A DNA stretch of 5,660 bases. Source: Tissierellaceae bacterium. Lineage in GTDB: Bacteria > Bacillota > Clostridia > Tissierellales > Tissierellaceae. The notes under the pieces were generated by a model. That model worked only from the letters and a program-made list of their open reading frames with translations. It ran no database searches and was not told the DNA's origin. Shown here in pieces: positions 1-4,470 of this stretch (positions are counted from its first letter, which is position 1; each line of letters starts with the position of its first letter). The stretch covers positions 1 through 5,660 of the forward strand of contig JARICQ010000158.1 in the NCBI GenBank assembly GCA_029264075.1, read 5' to 3'. The position numbers were made by a program, and so were the translations under genes.

Positions 1-1036
1 TATCTACAAATGCCTTTGTAACAGTCATCTCATTTTGAGTCAGGGTACCAGTCTTGTCTGAACATATAACTGTGGTTGAACCTAGGGTCTCAACGGCTAA
101 GAGTTTCTTAACTATTGCGTGGCGCTTGACCATCTTGTTCATTCCAAGGGCAAGTACTATGGTTACAATGGCTGGAAGTCCTTCAGGTATAGCAGCAACT
201 GCAAGTGATATAGCCACCATAAACATTTCAAGTACTTCCCTACCTTGAAGAAGCCCAATTCCAAACACTGCAATACATATGAATATTGTAGCTGTACCAA
301 GGACCTTACCCAGTTGATTTAATTGCTTTTGAAGGGGTGTAAGTTCATCTTCAAAAGTTTGAATCATAGTAGCGATCTTACCTATTTCAGTTGAATGCCC
401 TGTCCCAACTACTAGACCTTGTCCTCTACCATAGGTAACGGCAGTACTCATATAGGCCATGTTGACCCTATCGCCAATAGATGCATCTTCATCAAAGCTT
501 GCATTGCTATCTTTTTCTACTGGGACGGATTCTCCAGTCAGAGACGCTTCTTCAACCTTTAAATTGGAGCTTTCTATAATCCTCAAATCAGCAGGTATTA
601 TATCTCCAGCATCCAGTAGAACTATGTCTCCAGGAACTAATTCGGCTGAAGGAATCTCAATTACATTTCCATCCCTTCTTACCTTTGCATTGGGAGAACT
701 CATTTTTTTGAGGGCCTCCAATGCCTTTTCAGCCTTTCCCTCCTGATAGAGTCCCAGGAAGGCATTTACTATGACTATTGCTATGATGACAATAGCATCT
801 TTTCCTTCTCCTACTGCAGCCGATACAATTGCCGCAACTATAAGTATAAGTACTAGAAAATCTGTAAATTGTTCTAACAATTTCTTGAAAAAACTTTTTT
901 GTTTTTCTTCTTTTAATTCATTTGGGCCATATTTTTCTAAATTTTTTCTTGCAGCTTCATTACTGAGCCCACTTTCAAAGTCAACATCTAAACTAGATAG
1001 TGACTCCTCCTTACTTTTTTTATACCATTCACTCAA
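1..1036 (-). CDS. Cation-transporting P-type ATPase, class IIA (Ca2+/Mn2+ type), N-terminal part
   Basis: This is the first 345 codons of an integral-membrane ATP-driven cation pump; the C-terminal half lies beyond position 1. The minus-strand translation shows, in order: a cation-ATPase N-terminal domain (about residues 1-60); the M1-M2 hairpin (about 60-100); an actuator domain with the TGES loop at 167-170; M3; M4 with the class II motif PEGLP at 284-288, whose Glu285 corresponds to a SERCA ion ligand; and the phosphorylation motif DKTGTLT with Asp327 as the predicted phospho-acceptor. The start is TTG at 1036-1034, preceded by AAAGGTGGG at 1051-1043; no ATG or GTG fits better. No frameshift is seen. 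Family knowledge: PMR1/YoaB/MgtA-type members export Ca2+ and/or Mn2+. The Mn2+ riboswitch in the leader favours Mn2+ export as the physiological role, but that is inference; Ca2+ remains possible. The family assignment is very secure, the substrate less so. Confidence 0.95.
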   Translation of the reverse strand, partial: MSEWYKKSKEESLSSLDVDFESGLSNEAARKNLEKYGPNELKEEKQKSFFKKLLEQFTDFLVLILIVAAIVSAAVGEGKDAIVIIAIVIVNAFLGLYQEGKAEKALEALKKMSSPNAKVRRDGNVIEIPSAELVPGDIVLLDAGDIIPADLRIIESSNLKVEEASLTGESVPVEKDSNASFDEDASIGDRVNMAYMSTAVTYGRGQGLVVGTGHSTEIGKIATMIQTFEDELTPLQKQLNQLGKVLGTATIFICIAVFGIGLLQGREVLEMFMVAISLAVAAIPEGLPAIVTIVLALGMNKMVKRHAIVKKLLAVETLGSTTVICSDKTGTLTQNEMTVTKAFVD

Positions 1037-1097
1037 GATTATCCCACCTTTCTTTTCATATATATTATCATACCCTTTTTAATAGAAAAAACCAAAC

Positions 1098-1135
1098 AAA
1101 AAAACCTTTGTCTTAGAATAAACTAAAACAAAGGT
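1098..1135 (-). terminator. Intrinsic terminator (riboswitch expression platform)
   Basis: On the minus strand, bases 1135-1123 (ACCTTTGTTTTAG) pair with 1116-1104 (CTAAGACAAAGGT), giving a 13-bp stem with one G-U wobble and a 6-nt loop. Seven Ts follow at 1104-1098, with a second T-run just downstream. The hairpin lies between the aptamer and the ATPase start, so it is an attenuator, not an end-of-gene terminator. Its 5' arm contains the ACCTTTG that also forms the 3' strand of aptamer P1, so the two folds exclude each other. Confidence 0.92.
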
Positions 1136-1212
1136 CTTGCTTCCTAATATTTAGGTAGTTAGCCGGGATTATCCGTATTGACGACTAACTAATTTTAAGC
1201 TACTCCCCTTCG
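1129..1212 (-). promoter_or_regulatory. yybP-ykoY family Mn2+ riboswitch aptamer
   Basis: The minus-strand RNA carries the hallmarks of the yybP-ykoY family. The 5' block is GAAGGGGAGUAGC (from 1211), the L1-like segment is GUCGUCAAUACGG followed by CCCGG, and the 3' block is GCAAGACCUUUG (1140-1129). The helices are consistent: P1 CGAAGG (1212-1207) with CCUUUG (1134-1129); P2 GCUU (1200-1197) with AAGC (1142-1139); P3 AGUUAG (1190-1185) with CUAACU (1162-1157); and a hairpin CCUAA-AUA-UUAGG (1155-1143). Family knowledge: this class binds Mn2+ and is found upstream of Mn2+ exporters, including P-type ATPases. Because P1 formation uses up the terminator's 5' arm, ligand binding should switch transcription on. 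Confidence 0.93.
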
Positions 1213-1220
1213 ATGGATAG

Positions 1221-1249
1221 ATTATATACTATTCATATCCTATATTCAA
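1221..1249 (-). promoter_or_regulatory. Sigma-A-type promoter of the riboswitch-ATPase unit
   Basis: On the minus strand, a -35 box TTGAAT (1249-1244), a 17-bp spacer and a perfect -10 box TATAAT (1226-1221) are present. Transcription would begin near 1214, only a few bases before the aptamer's P1 strand, as expected for a riboswitch leader with little 5' extension. Confidence 0.82.
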
Positions 1250-1268
1250 TATATAATCACAAATTTAT

Positions 1269-1297
1269 TTGACTTTATTTTAACTATATAAGATAAT
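1269..1297 (+). promoter_or_regulatory. Sigma-A-type promoter of the walRK operon
   Basis: A -35 box TTGACT (1269-1274), a 17-bp spacer and a -10 box GATAAT (1292-1297) predict a start near 1304 and a leader of about 30-40 nt. The promoter is divergent from that of the ATPase unit, with 19 bp between the two -35 boxes. An imperfect 11-bp-spaced repeat, TTTGAC (1268-1273) and TTTAAC (1279-1284), overlaps the -35 region; this could allow binding by an OmpR-family regulator but may be chance in AT-rich DNA. Confidence 0.7.
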
Positions 1298-1304
1298 CTA
1301 GATG

Positions 1305-1321
1305 AGGATAAATATTATCCT
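1305..1321. repeat. Perfect 7-bp inverted repeat in the walR leader
   Basis: AGGATAA (1305-1311) and TTATCCT (1315-1321) are perfect inverted repeats around a 3-nt centre (ATA). The element lies at or just after the predicted transcription start and directly upstream of the walR ribosome binding site. No T-run follows, so it is not a terminator. It could be an operator or a 5'-end mRNA stem-loop; the sequence does not decide between them. Confidence 0.6.
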
Positions 1322-1333
1322 AGAGGAATAGGA

Positions 1334-2041
1334 GTGAGTGATTTGGATAACAAAATAATTGTAATAGATGACGAAAAAGCAATAGTAGATATAATCAAGT
1401 TCAACCTTGAAAAGGAAGGTTACGATGTAATCACGGCCTTTGATGGTGAAGAAGGACTTAAGAAGATAAAAGAAGAAGACCCTGATATGGCAATATTGGA
1501 TGTGATGATGCCTAAGAAAGATGGATTTCAAGTACTAAAAGAGCTAAGGCTAGACCATGACCTGCCAGTTATCATGCTTACAGCCAAAGAAGAAGAAGTA
1601 GACAAGGTACTAGGACTTGAACTTGGGGCAGATGATTATATAACCAAGCCTTTTAGTATGAGAGAACTTATGGCAAGGGTAAAGGCAAATCTAAGGAGAG
1701 TAGACTTTTTAAACAATGGAAACCATCAAAATGCTAGCGTTAAAATAAGCTCAGATGGCCTAGAGATTGATTTAAATAAATATGAAGTAAAAAAAGACGG
1801 GGAAGTAGTAGACCTTACAATTAGAGAATTTGAACTCTTGAAATTCTTATCTGCAAGCAGCAACCAAGTATTTACAAGAGAGCACCTACTAGAAGAAGTT
1901 TGGGGCTATGAATACTATGGAGATATAAGAACAGTAGATGTTACCGTTAGAAGACTCAGGGAAAAGATAGAAGATAAAGACGGAGAATTCAAGTATATAC
2001 TTACAAAAAGAGGAGTTGGGTATTACTTCAGGAGGGTTTAA
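1334..2041 (+). CDS. walR: Response regulator, OmpR/PhoB family, WalR (YycF)-like
   Basis: This is a cytoplasmic DNA-binding response regulator predicted to control cell-wall metabolism genes when phosphorylated by the adjacent kinase. The receiver domain (about 7-120) has the acidic pair Asp12-Asp13, phospho-acceptor Asp56, Thr83 and Lys105 in the TKPF motif. The C-terminal winged helix (about 135-233) has the usual recognition-helix segment (RTVDVTVRRLREKI) and ends in a GVGYYF wing. The start is ambiguous. GTG at 1334 has GAGGA 6 nt upstream. TTG at 1343 has AGGAG (1330-1334) 8 nt upstream and would give an N-terminus MDNKIIVIDDE, closely matching Bacillus WalR (MDKKILVVDDE). With that start the acceptor becomes Asp53 and the TKPF threonine Thr101, the WalR numbering. 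PhoP is the main alternative; the YycH-like gene downstream favours WalR. The stop is 2 nt before walK. Confidence 0.93.
   Translation: MSDLDNKIIVIDDEKAIVDIIKFNLEKEGYDVITAFDGEEGLKKIKEEDPDMAILDVMMPKKDGFQVLKELRLDHDLPVIMLTAKEEEVDKVLGLELGADDYITKPFSMRELMARVKANLRRVDFLNNGNHQNASVKISSDGLEIDLNKYEVKKDGEVVDLTIREFELLKFLSASSNQVFTREHLLEEVWGYEYYGDIRTVDVTVRRLREKIEDKDGEFKYILTKRGVGYYFRRV
2030..2036 (+). promoter_or_regulatory. walK ribosome binding site inside the walR 3' end
   Basis: AGGAGGG lies within the last codons of walR, 7 nt before the walK ATG. With an intergenic gap of only 2 nt, this points to tightly coupled translation of regulator and kinase. Confidence 0.85.
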
Positions 2042-2043
2042 CT

Positions 2044-3852
2044 ATGTTTGCAAGTATAAAATGGAAGTTCATAGTAGTATACTTTCTACTAGTCTTTATT
2101 GCCATGGTAATTGTAGGAGTTTTCATAGTTCAGCGACTTGAGACCCAGCAGATAGAAAATGTAATGACCAATATGGAAAAAGATATAGAAGCTATAGTCC
2201 AATCCTCATCCGATGTATCTGAAGATGATTGGAGCGAGATACAAGGAGGAATACAGAGGACTCTAAATGATTGGAGGCTTGGAAGTAAAGGTATACTATA
2301 TGTTATACATAATGAAGAGATACCAACTATCATAGCATCTACTTCTAGGCAAAATGATTTAATAGGGTCAAATGCCTTTTCCTACAAGACACTAGACCCT
2401 ACACTTATACTCAAGGCCTATGGAGGGGAAAAGGCAACAGATACAAGTGTAGAGCAAAATGAAGATACAAATATAGCCCACCTTGCCTATCCAGTCCTTA
2501 CAGAATTTGGCCAGGTAAAGGGTTTGTTTTACATGACATCAGATCTTCAAGATGCATACAATACCGTAAATGCATCAAAGAGAATATTTACAAATGCTAC
2601 ACTAATAGCGCTTTCCATCACGGTATTGATAGGCTATGTGATTGCTTCAAGCATTACAGAGCCTATAAGGGATGTAACCAAAAAGGCTGAAGAGATGGCA
2701 AGGGGAAATCTAGACCAATATGTAGAAGTCAAGTCAGATGATGAAATAGGCCAGCTTGCCAGCATGTTTAACTATTTAAACTTTAGATTAAATGAAACCC
2801 TCCAACAGATGGATCTTGAAAAGAGCAAGCTAGACACCATATTTAATTATATGGCAGAAGGTGTAATAGCAGTAGATAGAAGTGGAAACATAATTCATGC
2901 AAATCCAATAGCTTCTGATATACTGGATATTGACTTTAGAAATGAAATGGACCTTAAAAGAAATGTAGATGACAAGTTTTATCTGGAATCTATAGATTTA
3001 AACCATATAGACTACAATGATGAAAAGACCTTGGAGGGAGAAAAAACATTAGATAGGGGATCAGAAGTATACAAGATGAAATACGCCCCCTACAAAAATG
3101 AAAAAAACAATATAGGTGGACTTATTATAGTAATACAAGATATTACAAAAGAGCACAAGTTGGACAATATGAGAAAAGAATTTGTAGCCAATGTAAGTCA
3201 CGAATTAAAGACCCCCATCACTACCATCAAATCATACACGGAGACGCTGATAGATGGGGATGTAGATGAAAAGACTAGCCACTCATTTTTAAATGTAATA
3301 GAAAATGAATGCGATAGGATGGGAAGGCTTGTAAGAGACTTGCTCCAGCTTTCGAACTTTGATTACAAGAGTACAAATTGGGAGAAAAAAGAAGTCTCTA
3401 TAGAGTCCCTCTTAGACGATATACTCTTAAAACTTGACCTTACATTTAAGGAAAACTCCCATAAGCTTGTATTAGATATTGAAGAAAAGATGCCAAATAT
3501 AAATATAGATAGGGACGGCATGGAACAAGTACTTTTGAATATCATATATAACTCAGTAAAATACACTCAAGAAGGTGGAGAAATAAAGATAAAGGCAAAC
3601 ATTGTTGAAGACCATGTAAATATAGAAATATCAGATAATGGTATAGGCATACCAGAAGAAGACCAGGAGAGGATATTTGAAAGGTTTTACAGGGTTGAAA
3701 AGGGTAGGAGTAGAGAAATGGGAGGAACAGGGCTAGGTCTATCTATAGCAAAGCAAATTGTAGAATCCCATGGAGGAGAAATAAGCTTGAGGAGTAAATT
3801 TGGTCAAGGTACATCAATAAAAATAAGCCTGCCCTATCTAAGTGTCATTTAA
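2044..3852 (+). CDS. walK: Sensor histidine kinase, WalK (YycG)-like
   Basis: This is a membrane-bound histidine kinase of 602 residues, about the size of Bacillus WalK, and the predicted partner of the adjacent regulator. In order it has: a short cytoplasmic N-terminus; TM1 (about 9-29); an extracytoplasmic sensor region of about 150 residues, probably a PAS/Cache-like fold; TM2 (about 184-204); HAMP (about 205-257, with Pro207 and a DEIGQL segment); a cytoplasmic PAS domain (about 261-372); HisKA with the H-box SHELKTP and predicted phospho-acceptor His386; and HATPase_c with N-box Asn503, G1 box DNGIGIP (531-537), F-box (FERFYR) and G2 box GTGLGL (561-566). All catalytic motifs are intact. 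PhoR kinases share this architecture, so the WalK call rests on the length, the WalR-like regulator and the YycH-like gene downstream. No terminator is seen after the stop, so read-through into the next genes is expected. Confidence 0.92.
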   Translation: MFASIKWKFIVVYFLLVFIAMVIVGVFIVQRLETQQIENVMTNMEKDIEAIVQSSSDVSEDDWSEIQGGIQRTLNDWRLGSKGILYVIHNEEIPTIIASTSRQNDLIGSNAFSYKTLDPTLILKAYGGEKATDTSVEQNEDTNIAHLAYPVLTEFGQVKGLFYMTSDLQDAYNTVNASKRIFTNATLIALSITVLIGYVIASSITEPIRDVTKKAEEMARGNLDQYVEVKSDDEIGQLASMFNYLNFRLNETLQQMDLEKSKLDTIFNYMAEGVIAVDRSGNIIHANPIASDILDIDFRNEMDLKRNVDDKFYLESIDLNHIDYNDEKTLEGEKTLDRGSEVYKMKYAPYKNEKNNIGGLIIVIQDITKEHKLDNMRKEFVANVSHELKTPITTIKSYTETLIDGDVDEKTSHSFLNVIENECDRMGRLVRDLLQLSNFDYKSTNWEKKEVSIESLLDDILLKLDLTFKENSHKLVLDIEEKMPNINIDRDGMEQVLLNIIYNSVKYTQEGGEIKIKANIVEDHVNIEISDNGIGIPEEDQERIFERFYRVEKGRSREMGGTGLGLSIAKQIVESHGGEISLRSKFGQGTSIKISLPYLSVI

Positions 3853-3864
3853 TCTTAACCGCTT

Positions 3865-3881
3865 TGTAACACAACTGTAAC
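3865..3881 (+). promoter_or_regulatory. Putative WalR box (TGTAAC-N5-TGTAAC)
   Basis: TGTAAC (3865-3870) and TGTAAC (3876-3881), separated by ACAAC, are perfect direct repeats with an 11-bp period. This matches the published WalR consensus TGTWAH-N5-TGTWAH exactly. A partial third copy, CTTAAC (3854-3859), lies a further 11 bp upstream. The second repeat ends 10 bp before a TATAAT -10 box, where the -35 element would be; this is the geometry of activator-dependent promoters of the OmpR/PhoB class. That WalR, and not a PhoP-type regulator, is the binder is inference. Confidence 0.7.
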
Positions 3882-3891
3882 AATTCTATCG

Positions 3892-3897
3892 TATAAT
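3892..3897 (+). promoter_or_regulatory. -10 element of an operon-internal promoter
   Basis: A perfect TATAAT follows the tandem TGTAAC repeats. At 16-18 bp upstream there is no acceptable -35 hexamer, which fits a promoter depending on an activator bound to the repeats. The predicted transcription start is near 3904, giving a leader of about 32 nt before the small secreted-protein gene. Confidence 0.65.
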
Positions 3898-3922
3898 AAG
3901 GTAAGGATAAATGCATGTTGAG

Positions 3923-3928
3923 AGGAGG
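3923..3928 (+). promoter_or_regulatory. Strong ribosome binding site fixing the start of the small secreted protein
   Basis: A perfect AGGAGG lies 7 nt before the ATG at 3936. An in-frame ATG at 3915 is upstream of this site and has no comparable site of its own, so 3936 is the better start. Confidence 0.88.
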
Positions 3929-3935
3929 TAAAGAA

Positions 3936-4442
3936 ATGTGGAAAAGGATACTAATTGGTTTTTTTCTCTGTGCGTCAATATTGACTTTTAGTACAGTAAG
4001 CAATGCTTCAGGAGGAACTACACCAAATACTGAAATAAAAAGCGGAGTTAATATAGATAAGAGCAAATATGAAGTCTTAAACCCTGAAAAAAGAGCTTAC
4101 ACATCTAAGGACAGGGTTACTTTCGTAAACGGCAAGGCACCATCAGGCACAAAAATAACTATAAAAGTATATGGAACTACTGATTTAACCAGAAAGAATT
4201 TTGACCTTCACACCCTACCAAAGGCAGACGATTATATAGAATCATATACTGATCAAGTAATATCTGGAAACATGGGATTTTTTGACAAGCAGCTTAGGCT
4301 TGTAAGCGGAATAAATAAAATAATATTGAATTTTAATGTCGAAGGAGTCCCCAATGTGGAGATAATAGTATTTGTTCAAAGCAGTATGACAAAAAATGCT
4401 GAACAAGTAAGATTAAGCGATATCCTCAATATTACAAAATAA
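3936..4442 (+). CDS. Secreted protein of unknown function in the wal operon
   Basis: I do not recognise this 168-residue protein. It begins with a typical Sec signal peptide: positive residues Lys3 and Arg4, a hydrophobic core at about 5-21, and a likely signal peptidase I site after Ser-Asn-Ala (22-24). The mature protein would be about 144 residues, with no further membrane segment and no sorting motif. Cys12 sits inside the hydrophobic core, not in a lipobox, so a lipoprotein is unlikely. The mature part looks rich in beta strands: alternating hydrophobics around 61-79 with an NGKAPSGT turn, and again at about 120-150, ending in a VEIIVFV strand. This suggests a small beta-sandwich or Ig-like fold, but that is a guess from pattern. 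It lies 83 nt after walK and 28 nt before the YycH-like gene, behind a predicted WalR-box promoter. It may act outside the membrane on the cell wall or on signal input to WalK; no function is demonstrated. Confidence 0.85.
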   Translation: MWKRILIGFFLCASILTFSTVSNASGGTTPNTEIKSGVNIDKSKYEVLNPEKRAYTSKDRVTFVNGKAPSGTKITIKVYGTTDLTRKNFDLHTLPKADDYIESYTDQVISGNMGFFDKQLRLVSGINKIILNFNVEGVPNVEIIVFVQSSMTKNAEQVRLSDILNITK

Positions 4443-4470
4443 AACTTACTAGGATATTGGAGTGGTTTAG

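Noticed and set aside
54..1082. Plus-strand open frames opposite the ATPase (54-248, 459-746, 771-1082)
   Set aside because: They are antisense to a strongly conserved P-type ATPase, have low-complexity Ser/Ile-rich translations and no convincing ribosome binding sites.
1252..1257. Plus-strand TATAAT as the walR -10 box
   Set aside because: No acceptable -35 hexamer lies 16-18 bp upstream, whereas TTGACT/GATAAT at 1269-1297 is well spaced and nearer the gene.
1298..1531. Minus-strand open frame over the walR start
   Set aside because: It lies across the conserved receiver-domain coding region in antisense; its translation is Tyr/Phe-rich with no family resemblance.
2130..3566. Minus-strand open frames within walK (2130-2333, 3363-3566)
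   Set aside because: They are antisense shadows of an intact histidine kinase gene.
1334..3852. PhoP-PhoR phosphate-response system
   Set aside because: Architecture alone would allow it, but the WalR-like N-terminus, the WalR-box match and the YycH-like gene downstream fit WalRK better; no phosphate-transport gene is in view.
3915..3935. Upstream ATG as start of the small secreted protein
   Set aside because: It would place a perfect AGGAGG inside the coding region and put seven extra residues ahead of a normal signal peptide; the ATG at 3936 fits better.
3966..3974. Lipobox around Cys12 of the small secreted protein
   Set aside because: The cysteine is in the middle of the hydrophobic core, only 12 residues in, and lacks a proper L-x-x-C context with the core before it; a signal peptidase I site after Ala24 is more convincing.
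3845..4066. Minus-strand open frame over the walK-secreted protein junction
   Set aside because: It runs against the predicted promoter, ribosome binding site and signal-peptide coding region of the plus-strand gene, and has no supporting signals of its own.
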